A stretch of 64,000 nucleotides of DNA from the NCBI GenBank assembly GCA_965221445.1, contig CBDCSF010000013.1, positions 868,001-932,000 of the forward strand, given 5' to 3'. The first letter of the stretch is position 1. Each line of letters begins with the position of its first letter. The DNA comes from MPNP01 sp965221445. Lineage in GTDB: Bacteria > Pseudomonadota > Alphaproteobacteria > Rhodobacterales > Rhodobacteraceae. The position numbers and the translations under genes were made by a program. The notes under the pieces are model-generated. The model was not told the DNA's origin and made no database searches. It saw nothing but the letters and a program-made list of their open reading frames with translations. Of the stretch, positions 16,658 through 24,927 are shown piece by piece.

Positions 16658-17445
16658 ACTCATCCCCTGGAGCCAACATTTCCCTGGGTGGCAAAAAAGC
16701 TTTTGTCACCGGTGCCTCTGGAGGTATCGGATCAAGTGTTTGTAAAAATTTCATAATGTCGGGCGCGGAAATATTGGCCACTGACCTGGAGACAAGTCCT
16801 GCTCTTCAAACCCTGCTTGATACTTACCCCCACCAAATTCAGTTTAGTGCTTTTGATTTGGCAACCAGTCAGGGTTTGAAGGGATGTTGCAGGGAAATTG
16901 AAGCCTTTGAACCTGAAATCTTTTTCAACAACGCTGCCGTCTTTGATATGGAATTGGTTTTGGAAGCTGATCTGAGCCAATTTGACAAAATATTTACCGT
17001 CAATGTCAGGTCCATGTATAAAATCATGCAGGTAGTTGCGAAAACTCTTGTTGCCCGTGGTAAAGAAGGACGTATTATTAATCTTGCCAGCCAGGCTGGA
17101 CGTCGGGGGGAGGCCTTGGTTGCCCATTACTGCGCCTCCAAGGCGGCAGTTTTCAGTTATACACAATCAGCTGGTCTTGCGCTGGCAAGAAAGGGAATCC
17201 GGGTTAATGCACTTTTGCCCGGTGTTGTAGATACACCGATCTGGGAACAAGTTGATTCTCTCTTTGCCAAATTCGAAAATCGGACAATTGGTGAAAGGAA
17301 GCTATTGGTTGGTCAGGACGTACCCATGGGGAGGATGGGAATCCCTGAGGATGTAGCCAGGGTTGCTCTGTTCCTGGCTTCTGACCTTTCTGCATATATT
17401 ACCTGCCAAACCATCAATGTGGATGGTGGCAAAGTTATGAATTAA
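16654..17445 (+). CDS. smoS: Sorbitol dehydrogenase (SDR family)
   Basis: A 263-residue short-chain dehydrogenase that in this context should oxidise D-sorbitol (or galactitol) to the ketose with NAD. The cofactor motif is TGASGGIG (about residue 20), followed by the NNAA motif (about 91). The active site is Ser in LASQAGRRG plus Tyr/Lys in YCASK (about residues 158-162). The C-terminal part DTPIWEQVDSLFAKFENRTI and DVPMGRMG strongly recall Rhodobacter SmoS. It overlaps smoG by four bases and precedes the regulator by five. Confidence 0.88.
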   Translation: MNSSPGANISLGGKKAFVTGASGGIGSSVCKNFIMSGAEILATDLETSPALQTLLDTYPHQIQFSAFDLATSQGLKGCCREIEAFEPEIFFNNAAVFDMELVLEADLSQFDKIFTVNVRSMYKIMQVVAKTLVARGKEGRIINLASQAGRRGEALVAHYCASKAAVFSYTQSAGLALARKGIRVNALLPGVVDTPIWEQVDSLFAKFENRTIGERKLLVGQDVPMGRMGIPEDVARVALFLASDLSAYITCQTINVDGGKVMN

Positions 17446-17450
17446 CCGTC

Positions 17451-18326
17451 ATGTCCATAATAAGCCCAGAAATTGAAATAGTAGACCGGTCTCTGAGCAG
17501 CATCAGGTACCTTGAACATGGATGGCCAACTGACTTGTGTCGCTGGCATTCTCATGAGGAATACGAACTTCACCTGATTGTTGATACCCGGGGAAAGGCT
17601 TTTGTGGGAGATCATATAGGTACTTTTCAACCTGGTTCCCTCTTTTTGACTGGTCCGCTATTGCCCCACAACTGGGTAACTGATGATAATCTCTATGAAC
17701 CTGTAGAATTGCGAGACAAGTTAATCCAGTTCAATCAAAATAGCATTGAAGCTGCCAAGTCAGCCTATCCCGAGTTTCGGGAATTGGAAGTATTACTTTC
17801 CAAGGCTGAAAGCGGAGTTGAATTTCTCGAATTCAAATTGGAGGAATCGCTTAGACGATTTGAAGAAATCAATAAGGCAAAGGGGTTGAAGCAAATAATT
17901 TTGAGCCTGGACTTCCTTCTTTGTTTGAGTAAGTGGGGAAACAGTCAGATTCTCTCGGCTTCACACCTTACCAACAATAGGTGGGCAAAAAACTATACAA
18001 ATATCACAAGAGTAATTGAATACATAGTTGTCAACTACAAGGAGGACCTTAAATTATCACAATTGGCTGATATGGCCTGTATGAGCCAGAGTGCCTTTTC
18101 CAGGCATTTTTTCAACATTTCCGGAAATCATTATTCTGATTTTCTTAACCGGATTCGAATAGGACAGGCCTGTGCCAAGTTGTATGAGACAAACGAACAT
18201 ATATCTACGATCTGCTTTGATGTAGGATTCAGAAATGTGGCAAATTTCAATCGCCAGTTTTTAAGAATCAAAGGGGTCCAGCCAAGAGTTTTTCGAAACG
18301 AGGCAAGAAAAGAATTAGCCAAATAA
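17451..18326 (+). CDS. AraC-family regulator of the polyol operon
   Basis: A 291-residue transcription factor. The N-terminal half (residues about 15-110) is a cupin-like sensor domain with HSHEEYELHLIV and PGSLFLTGPLLPHNWVTDD. The C-terminal 100 residues carry two helix-turn-helix units: LSQLADMACMSQSAFSRHF and the AraC signature region ISTICFDVGFRNVANFNRQF. Embedded in the operon between sorbitol and mannitol dehydrogenase genes, it probably senses a polyol and controls the promoter upstream of smoE. Classical smo clusters instead use a SmoR sugar-binding-type regulator, so this is a variant arrangement. Confidence 0.87.
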   Translation: MSIISPEIEIVDRSLSSIRYLEHGWPTDLCRWHSHEEYELHLIVDTRGKAFVGDHIGTFQPGSLFLTGPLLPHNWVTDDNLYEPVELRDKLIQFNQNSIEAAKSAYPEFRELEVLLSKAESGVEFLEFKLEESLRRFEEINKAKGLKQIILSLDFLLCLSKWGNSQILSASHLTNNRWAKNYTNITRVIEYIVVNYKEDLKLSQLADMACMSQSAFSRHFFNISGNHYSDFLNRIRIGQACAKLYETNEHISTICFDVGFRNVANFNRQFLRIKGVQPRVFRNEARKELAK

Positions 18327-18344
18327 GCACTATAAGAACATCAC

Positions 18345-19778
18345 ATGTATAAACAAAATTTTCGAGCAGAAGATTCGGGTTTTAGCCAAACGAATTACGA
18401 CAGAAGCAAGACTTCCATAGGTGTTGTTCATATCGGAGTTGGGTCTTTTCATCGGGCTCATCAGGCCGTGTACCTGGATAACTTCATGTGCCAAAGTGGG
18501 CAATTGGAATGGGCAATTGCAGGGGTTAATCTTAGGAAAGAAACATCACAGGATTTAATTAGACTAAGAGAGCGCAAAGGTGAGTATTTTCTTAAAACGC
18601 TTGCCTCCAATTCAGATTCACAGTACCAATTGGTACGTTCTCACAAATCCTTTTATGACTGGATAGAAGACCCTAAGAGTGCGGAGGAAATGATCTCTCA
18701 ACCGGGCGTCAAGATACTTTCTCTCACCGTCACAGAAAGCGGGTATTACCTAGGTGAGGATGGTCATTTGGACCTGGAGAACATCCACATCAAAAATGAA
18801 TTAAGTGGTACCACTACCAGTACCATTTATGGTTACCTTAGGAAGGCCTTATCCAAAAGAAAAGAACTATGCAACAAACCGTTGACTGTATTATGCTGCG
18901 ACAATTTAAGAGACAATGGCAATCTGCTTAGGACGAATCTCGAATTGTATCTTGAGGCTCTGGGTGATCGGGAACTTAAGACCTGGCTTCAGGATAATAT
19001 TTCTTTTCCCAGTTCAATGGTTGATAGAATAACTCCGCGGCCAAACCACGTATATTCCGTTGAGGTTGAGAAAAGATTTGGAATCAGGAACGATTTTACC
19101 ATTCATGCTGAAGATTTTATCCAATGGGTGATTACAGATGATTTCAGAGGTGAAAGGCCTGAACTGGAGATTGCAGGTGTCTCCTTGGTCAAGGATGTTT
19201 CTCCCTATGAAGAGGCCAAAATCAGAATATTGAATGGGGGACACCTTGGTTTGGCTTATTTAGGTGCCCTCAAAGGATTTGATACTTATGACAAGGCGAT
19301 AATGGATCCAGAATTAAGTTCATTTTTTGACCTGCTTGAGGAAACCGAGATTGTACCTACCCTAGACAAAAATGGACCTGTTGACTTGAAGGCTTATACT
19401 CAATCTATCAAGACCAGGTTTCAAAACTGGCAAATTGCAGACGGATTGCCACGCATTGCCATGGATGGTTTCAGTAAATTCAGACTTTTCCTACTTCCAA
19501 CCCTGGAAGGTTGCTTTAACAAGGGAATTATTCCGAAACAAACCATTAAATCCGTAGCTAGTTGGTATGTGTTGATGAAAAAGATTTTGGATGGTTCTTC
19601 ACGATTTGACTACCAGGACCCATATTTTTCTACATTGGAGCCTTACTTGCAAACTGGCAAAGAATTTGCGTTTGCTAAAATTCCAGAAATCTGGTGTGAC
19701 CTACCACAAAAGTATCCGCAGTTTCCCCAATTGGTTACCACCGAAATTAAACGACTTCAGCAAAGGTTTAATCAATAA
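18345..19778 (+). CDS. mtlK: Mannitol 2-dehydrogenase
   Basis: A long-chain polyol-specific dehydrogenase of 477 residues that converts D-mannitol to D-fructose with NAD. Visible features are the N-terminal nucleotide-binding region GVVHIGVGSFHRAHQAVYLD and the family active-site pattern K-x4-N-x2-H, here KIRILNGGH near residue 290. The length matches MtlK and its fructuronate-reductase relatives; the polyol neighbourhood favours mannitol. It is the last gene of the operon, 18 bases after the regulator. Fructose produced here and by SmoS would enter via a fructokinase not seen in this window. Confidence 0.9.
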   Translation: MYKQNFRAEDSGFSQTNYDRSKTSIGVVHIGVGSFHRAHQAVYLDNFMCQSGQLEWAIAGVNLRKETSQDLIRLRERKGEYFLKTLASNSDSQYQLVRSHKSFYDWIEDPKSAEEMISQPGVKILSLTVTESGYYLGEDGHLDLENIHIKNELSGTTTSTIYGYLRKALSKRKELCNKPLTVLCCDNLRDNGNLLRTNLELYLEALGDRELKTWLQDNISFPSSMVDRITPRPNHVYSVEVEKRFGIRNDFTIHAEDFIQWVITDDFRGERPELEIAGVSLVKDVSPYEEAKIRILNGGHLGLAYLGALKGFDTYDKAIMDPELSSFFDLLEETEIVPTLDKNGPVDLKAYTQSIKTRFQNWQIADGLPRIAMDGFSKFRLFLLPTLEGCFNKGIIPKQTIKSVASWYVLMKKILDGSSRFDYQDPYFSTLEPYLQTGKEFAFAKIPEIWCDLPQKYPQFPQLVTTEIKRLQQRFNQ

Positions 19779-19881
19779 TTCTTCCTGTTAAATCATCGTG
19801 AAGTTATTACCAGGTTATGCTAGTGATTTTGAATCATCAATTCTGAGTTAAAAACTAGCCCACATTAATGTTACAAATTAA

Positions 19882-20152
19882 AAGGAAAAGAGAAAACCGA
19901 CCTATGACCTTGACGAAATTAAGAGAGAGGTTTCAAAGTTGGATATTACAAATTCTGCAATTTCCGGTGCGGTAGCAATGGGTATGAATCTTTCAGACAT
20001 ACGTGAGGTAATCTGTAATCTAACACGCCAAGATTTCTATAAATCAATGACAGACTACTATGACCATAAAGTCTGGAGAATTTGATATCTATATGAAATT
20101 CGTCAAGAATGATGAATCCAAGTATGTTTGTGTATCGTTCAAGGAGAAATAA
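19882..20152 (+). pseudogene. mqsR: MqsR-type toxin remnant
   Basis: The frame reads KEKRKPTYDLDEIKREVS and later DFYKSMTDYYDHKVW, which is unmistakably MqsR-like. These toxins are RelE-fold, ribosome-independent mRNA interferases cutting at GCU. The start codon is lost: AAG at 19882 stands where the family Met belongs, directly after an AAAAGG ribosome-binding site. Four extra bases (ATTT, about 20080-20083) shift the frame and create a TGA. After the shift, DIY and VSFKEK end the protein at TAA 20150-20152 as in intact MqsR. The toxin is therefore dead by at least two lesions. Confidence 0.82.
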
Positions 20153-20154
20153 CC

Positions 20155-20613
20155 ATGGCTCATTACCTGAAAGAATGTATTCACCCTTAAACCCAACAAA
20201 AGTTGGTGCGTGGTGAACGTACTATGACACTCAGATACAAGGGGATGGAGGAGACAATTAATATGCCCGGATGGTATGCTCCTGACGACCCTTCCAGTGA
20301 AAGTGGTTTGCATGATGCAAAGGACATGCGTGTTTCTGACCGAGCACTTAACAAAATGTAGGCAAAAGAGAAAGGATTGTATGGCCCCGAGGACATTCGC
20401 CGTATTAGGAAAAACCGTCTTGGTCTATCCAAAAGTGAAGCGGACTTGGTAATTAGGGATGAGTCCAACACCTTTCACAAATACGAGACTGGTGAAGTAT
20501 TGATCAGCAATGGAATTCACAGTTTATTAAAACTTCTTGCCAATGATCCATCACGTTTGAATGAGATCATGGATAAACAAACCAAAGAACAGCACGAGAC
20601 TTCACCTGTTTAA
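20155..20613 (+). pseudogene. mqsA: MqsA-type antitoxin remnant
   Basis: It starts two bases after the mqsR remnant and stays in one frame except for two stops, TAA at 20188 and TAG at 20359. The N-terminal part has CIHP, KLVRGER and MTLRYKGMEETINMPGWY. The C-terminal part GPEDIRRIRKNRLGLSKSEA and FHKYETGEVLISN is the helix-turn-helix DNA-binding domain of MqsA. MqsA antitoxins sequester MqsR and repress their operon. The C-terminal 78 codons (20377-20613) remain open and could still make a DNA-binding fragment, but the toxin partner is dead. Confidence 0.8.
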
Positions 20614-20622
20614 CCGTTAAAG

Positions 20623-21690
20623 TCAGAAGTAAATTACCCGATCTTCTCTGTTGGATTGCTCGGCGGCCGAAGAAAACCTGAGTATCTCCCTTGCTTCTTG
20701 TGGAGTTAGGATTGGTTCACCTCCGTGAAGTAATTTATTGATAAAATCCCTTGTCGAAAGAATGAAACTTTGTTCCCAACCGGTGGGTATGTCGTTAAAC
20801 TCCGAAAATTTATCCCCGGCATAAAGGACAACCGGTGGTGTACTACCCAAACGTCCATGGCCACCATTTACCCAGATGATACCTTTCTCCCCGGTTATTT
20901 CTACCCGATCATCCTGGGCATAATAGACCGTATCTATTTTGAGTTGTGGAGAGTAAACAATTTCCAGATTTCCAACCTTATTTCCAGGAAATAGAAACGA
21001 AATCATGGCAGGGGCATCAAATATGAACCCGTCATCCCTTCGTACTTCCTTTATGAAGGAATGTACCGCTTCTGGATTCCCCATGAACGACCAGGCAAGT
21101 GCAAATTTGTGATGCCCATCATCAAACACCAATGGCCCCCCACCGGACCTTTCTACCTTTTGTCTCCATTCCTGAGCACCCTTGGGTACCTCCCATTCAG
21201 TATTACTAAATCCGGCATTGCTTTTTATTCTTATTGATATAGGCTCTCCTATGCTACCAATAGCAATAAGATCCCTTGCTTTGATAATTGGGGGATAAAA
21301 AAGAAAATTTTCAAATACCTTAAATGGACGGTCGTAATTTTCCACTGCCTCGACAAGCTTATCGGCTTCTTCCAAATTACTGCACATGGGTTTCTGCAAG
21401 GATACAATCTTACCGGCCTCCATGGCCTTCAGGGACGCTTCTAGATGGAAATCGTGGGGAAGCAAGATTTCAACGAGATCAATATCTGGATCATTGAAAA
21501 ATGTATCCATGTCATCCGTTATGGATACATCTTCCAAGCCCCAATGCGCAGCTTTTTTTCTGGCCATGTCCTGATTAAGGTCGCAAAGACCCCTTATCTC
21601 TGTCGCATCATTGGCAATATATTCAATAACATGTAGATCTGATATTCTGCCTGTCCCCAAGATCCCTACCCCAATAGGCAATTTCTTCAT
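20623..21690 (-). CDS. Gfo/Idh/MocA-family NAD(P)-dependent oxidoreductase
   Basis: A 355-residue dehydrogenase with N-terminal Rossmann fold GVGILGTGRISDLH (residues 7-20) and a C-terminal alpha/beta domain. The family oxidises or reduces sugars, inositols and related compounds. The usual EKP cofactor/active-site motif appears here as LQKPMCSN (about residue 97), an uncommon Glu to Gln change. The second-domain histidine is plausible in DDGHHKFALAW. It is divergent from the carbohydrate ABC importer operon, so it probably acts on the same imported sugar or its acid. Exact substrate unknown. Confidence 0.85.
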   Translation of the reverse strand: MKKLPIGVGILGTGRISDLHVIEYIANDATEIRGLCDLNQDMARKKAAHWGLEDVSITDDMDTFFNDPDIDLVEILLPHDFHLEASLKAMEAGKIVSLQKPMCSNLEEADKLVEAVENYDRPFKVFENFLFYPPIIKARDLIAIGSIGEPISIRIKSNAGFSNTEWEVPKGAQEWRQKVERSGGGPLVFDDGHHKFALAWSFMGNPEAVHSFIKEVRRDDGFIFDAPAMISFLFPGNKVGNLEIVYSPQLKIDTVYYAQDDRVEITGEKGIIWVNGGHGRLGSTPPVVLYAGDKFSEFNDIPTGWEQSFILSTRDFINKLLHGGEPILTPQEAREILRFSSAAEQSNREDRVIYF

Positions 21691-21743
21691 TCTTTACTCC
21701 TAATCCTTGATCTGTAAACCCTGATTAACCTATTCATCATAAA

Positions 21744-21772
21744 TTGATTTTGCACAAAAAGTTTCAAATAAT
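21744..21772 (+). promoter_or_regulatory. Candidate promoter of the second carbohydrate operon
   Basis: TTGATT at 21744-21749 and AATAAT at 21767-21772 are separated by 17 bases and lie about 90 bases upstream of the binding-protein gene. Each box deviates slightly from the sigma-70 consensus. Choice made by eye; other AT-rich hexamers nearby are possible. Confidence 0.3.
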
Positions 21773-21859
21773 TTGTTTTTTCATTTGTGTTTGGATTTTT
21801 TCGTTGTAGTATTTTATTTCCGTTTCGGGATAGAGTGTATCCAAGAAGGAGTATGACTA

Positions 21860-23131
21860 ATGACACGCTTTTTAACTTTGAAATTTGGTAAGATATTTCT
21901 GGTTTCCTGTTTAGCTGTATTTGGCTTCACTACCGCCTCAAATTCTGATGAGGTTACCATATCACATTATTTTTCCGATGAATTCGGTAAGGAGAATATG
22001 GGTAAGGTGTTTAGTAGGTTTGAAGAAGCAACAGGCTATCAGATGAAGGAAAGCCCTGTTGGGCATGAAGACTTTAAAACAGATATTCTGGTTCGTGGAG
22101 CAAGTGACAGTTTGCCGGATGTCTTCAGCTATTGGGCTGGGGCCAGAGTCCAATTTGTCGTCGATTCAGGCGATCTTTCACCTATTGATAGCATGTGGGC
22201 CAATAACGGTTTGGACGATGTGGTAGCCAAAGCCGTCGCTGATAGCGCTACACTGTATAATGGAAACAGGTATTTGATTCCCATGCAGTATCATTATGCC
22301 GGGATGTTTTATAACAAAAAGGTAATGGCTGATGCAGGAATAACTGAAATGCCAACTGATTGGGAAGGTTTCATCGCCTTGTGTGAAAAACTGAAAGGAA
22401 TGGGGATTGCACCTATTGCCTTGGGTTCAAAAAACAGGTGGCCTGCCCAATTCTGGTTTGATTATCTCATTCTCAACACGGCTGGTCCTGAAGTCAGGGC
22501 TGCTGTAATGGATGGTTCTGCAGCTTACGACAGTGATGAAGTAATGGCTGCCGTAGGAATTTGGATGGATCTGGTAAACAATGGTTATTTTGCTGCCAAC
22601 TCCAATGCCGATACCTGGACCGATGCTTCGGACAAGGTAGCCAATGGTGAAGCAGCTATGACCCTAATGGGAACATGGATTACCGGTTATTGGAATGGGA
22701 ACGGTCTGGCACCAGGTGAAGATTATGATTTCTTCCCCTTCCCAACTATTAATGCTGATGCTCCAGTTTCCGTTGTAGGCCCCATTGATGGATTGGTGAT
22801 TTCAGCCAACGTCCAGAATGTTGAAGGTGCTGAGGCATTCCTCTCATTCTTTGTTTCTGATGTAGATAACCAAATCGAATGGACAAAAGCAGTTGGAGCT
22901 GTTTCAGCCAATGTAAATGTTGATCCCAGCGTATATAATGACTTGATACAAAGGGTAATTTCTACAGTTGGCGGAGCGAGTAACTTTGCGTTCAACTATG
23001 ATTTGGCTACCCCACCACCGGTCGCTGAAGTGGGACTATCAATGTTCCAGGAACTAATGGAAAACCCAGCTGATTATGGAGAAATCCTGGCACGAGCTCA
23101 GGACAGTGCACAGAGCGCTTTTGCTCAATAA
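21860..23131 (+). CDS. Carbohydrate ABC importer, periplasmic binding protein
   Basis: A family 1 solute-binding protein of 423 residues. The signal peptide is MTRFLTLKFGKIFLVSCLAV plus a short tail, probably cleaved after FGFTTASNS. The mature protein has the typical FSDEFGKENMGKVFSRFEEA opening, YLIPMQYHYAGMFYNKKVM (about residue 137) and ANGEAAMTLMGTWITGYW (about 255). It captures a sugar or sugar acid in the periplasm for the permeases below. A CUT1-type oligosaccharide or monosaccharide substrate is likely, but specificity cannot be inferred. AAGGAG precedes the ATG. A strong hairpin follows the stop. Confidence 0.87.
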   Translation: MTRFLTLKFGKIFLVSCLAVFGFTTASNSDEVTISHYFSDEFGKENMGKVFSRFEEATGYQMKESPVGHEDFKTDILVRGASDSLPDVFSYWAGARVQFVVDSGDLSPIDSMWANNGLDDVVAKAVADSATLYNGNRYLIPMQYHYAGMFYNKKVMADAGITEMPTDWEGFIALCEKLKGMGIAPIALGSKNRWPAQFWFDYLILNTAGPEVRAAVMDGSAAYDSDEVMAAVGIWMDLVNNGYFAANSNADTWTDASDKVANGEAAMTLMGTWITGYWNGNGLAPGEDYDFFPFPTINADAPVSVVGPIDGLVISANVQNVEGAEAFLSFFVSDVDNQIEWTKAVGAVSANVNVDPSVYNDLIQRVISTVGGASNFAFNYDLATPPPVAEVGLSMFQELMENPADYGEILARAQDSAQSAFAQ

Positions 23132-23142
23132 TCTTAAATTCA

Positions 23143-23176
23143 ATTCAGTTCCCGGAGGTAGCTTTGGGAACTGAAT
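23143..23176 (+). promoter_or_regulatory. Intercistronic stem-loop after the binding-protein gene
   Basis: Perfect 11-bp arms ATTCAGTTCCC (23143-23153) and GGGAACTGAAT (23166-23176) enclose a 12-base loop. It lies between the binding-protein and first permease genes and lacks a T tract. Such stems commonly protect the upstream transcript from 3' exonucleases, so that the receptor is made in excess over the membrane subunits. Confidence 0.7.
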
Positions 23177-23189
23177 ATTGATTTAAACT

Positions 23190-24071
23190 GTGGAGAAATC
23201 TAACTGGGTGTGGCGGGTTGTCTTTTTGGCAGCCCCTGTTGCCGTTTTCACATTATTGGTCTTATGGCCCCTATTCAGTTCATTTTTCTACAGTTTTACA
23301 AATTGGAACGGCTTCAATCCGAACTATAAGTTCGTCGGATTTGACAATTATGCCAAGATTTTTACCGACCGTCTGTTCCTGAATGCCATAATCAATACCT
23401 TTATCTGGATGGTAGCGGCTATCCTGCTCCCTACCTTACTGGGATTCGGTTTTGCTTTGTTAATAGACAGTAAAGTACCTGGTGGCAAGATTTTCAAGTC
23501 AATATTTTACCTTCCCATATGTTTATCTGCAGTTGTGGTTGGACAGATTTGGACTTGGATTTATCAACCTGATTGGGGGTTGCTGAATACCATGATCAAT
23601 GTCTTTCTCAGTGAATCGATGAACTATCCCTGGTTGGCCAAACCAGATACCTCGCTAGGTTCAGTAATCGTAGCCTGGTCATGGCAACAAACCGGTTTAT
23701 CGATGGTTATTTATCTGGCGGGTTTAACGTCCATCCCCGAAGACCTCCTTGAGGTTTGCGAGATTGAGGGTGCAAACACCTGGCAAAAAATTCGAATGGT
23801 TCTGGTTCCTCTTTTAACCCCGGCAACCGTAGTCGTGATTGCCCTTAGCGTGATTAATTCACTGAAAGGCTTTGACATTCTTTATATCATGACAGGTGGG
23901 GGACCTTTCCATAGTTCTGATACCTTGGCTATGCATATGTATAACGAATCTTTCAAGAAGTATCTGATGGGTTATGGAAGTGCTATTTCGGTGGTCTTGT
24001 TTCTATTGGCCTTAATCATTATCCGGATTTATTTTCGTGAATTGAAAAGAATTGACGAAATTTATGGCTGA
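23190..24071 (+). CDS. Carbohydrate ABC importer permease 1
   Basis: A MalF/UgpA-type permease of 293 residues with about six membrane segments. The N-terminus is VFLAAPVAVFTLLVLWPLFS. The coupling loop EVCEIEGANTWQKIRMVLVP lies near residue 187, followed by FDILYIMTGGGPFHSSDTLA. The start is GTG at 23190; no ATG gives the full first membrane segment. Weak initiation after the hairpin fits a low-copy membrane subunit. It overlaps the next gene by eight bases. Confidence 0.88.
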   Translation: MEKSNWVWRVVFLAAPVAVFTLLVLWPLFSSFFYSFTNWNGFNPNYKFVGFDNYAKIFTDRLFLNAIINTFIWMVAAILLPTLLGFGFALLIDSKVPGGKIFKSIFYLPICLSAVVVGQIWTWIYQPDWGLLNTMINVFLSESMNYPWLAKPDTSLGSVIVAWSWQQTGLSMVIYLAGLTSIPEDLLEVCEIEGANTWQKIRMVLVPLLTPATVVVIALSVINSLKGFDILYIMTGGGPFHSSDTLAMHMYNESFKKYLMGYGSAISVVLFLLALIIIRIYFRELKRIDEIYG

Positions 24072-24924
24072 TCAGGCTACAACACTACAAGTATCCCGCG
24101 AATTCAATCCGTGGCCTGTTGTGGTCTTTATTTCTCTCTTGGTGTTGGCAGTTTTATTTTTGGCCCCCACAATCGGTGTTCTGCTTTCTTCAGTCAAAAC
24201 GACCAAGGAGATATCTGAAGGAGGGTTATGGAATATCCCTACAAGTCTCTTTTTGGGAAATTTTACCGAAGTGTTGGGAAATCCCGCAGTACACAGATAT
24301 TTTCTTAATACCCTGCTTGTAACAGTTCCAGCTACAATTGCTTCTATTGCATTGGGAGTATTAGGTGGATACGTCTTCTCAAAGCTTCCATTTTGGGGTA
24401 GCAATCTTCTTTTCCTAGTTATTATTTCGGGAATGTTTTTTCCGCCCCAGGTCATTCTCATACCACTATTCCAATTTTTTAACTCTCTAGGTCTTATTGA
24501 TACCCTTTGGCCAATCATCTTTATACACACAGCTTTGGGAATTCCGATTTGCACTCTCCTGATGAGGAACTTTTTTGCTACTGTCCCCAATACCCTGAGG
24601 GAAGCAGCCATTCTGGAAGGAGCAAACGAATTTCAAATTCTGACACGAGTAGCTTTACCACTTAGTCTGCCGGCACTTGCTGTACTTGCTACCTTACAAT
24701 TTACCTGGATCTGGAATGATTTTCTTTGGCCCCTGATCTTTACCCAATCGGATGAAAAAAGAACCATCATGGTCGGTATCGTAAATTTAAAGGGTCAATA
24801 CTCAGTTGCGTGGGGGGTTCAGGGAGCCTTGTCGCTGGTCGCAAGTCTTCCAACTTTAATTGTTTTCCTTTTCTTTCAAAGGTACTTTATCAAAGGAATG
24901 ACCATGGGAGCAGTAAAGGGTTAG
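24064..24924 (+). CDS. Carbohydrate ABC importer permease 2
   Basis: A MalG/UgpE-type permease of about 286 residues from the ATG at 24064; a TTG four codons earlier is possible but less likely. It has about six transmembrane segments, the coupling loop EAAILEGANEFQILTRVALP near residue 180, and the C-terminal IKGMTMGAVKG typical of the family. It forms a heterodimer with the preceding permease. The ATPase gene starts four bases after its stop. Confidence 0.88.
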   Translation: MADQATTLQVSREFNPWPVVVFISLLVLAVLFLAPTIGVLLSSVKTTKEISEGGLWNIPTSLFLGNFTEVLGNPAVHRYFLNTLLVTVPATIASIALGVLGGYVFSKLPFWGSNLLFLVIISGMFFPPQVILIPLFQFFNSLGLIDTLWPIIFIHTALGIPICTLLMRNFFATVPNTLREAAILEGANEFQILTRVALPLSLPALAVLATLQFTWIWNDFLWPLIFTQSDEKRTIMVGIVNLKGQYSVAWGVQGALSLVASLPTLIVFLFFQRYFIKGMTMGAVKG

Positions 24925-24927
24925 TTT

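Noticed and set aside
24072..24611. 179-codon minus-strand frame inside the second permease gene
   Set aside because: It is antisense to a clear MalG-type permease. Its composition is a mirror of the hydrophobic codons.
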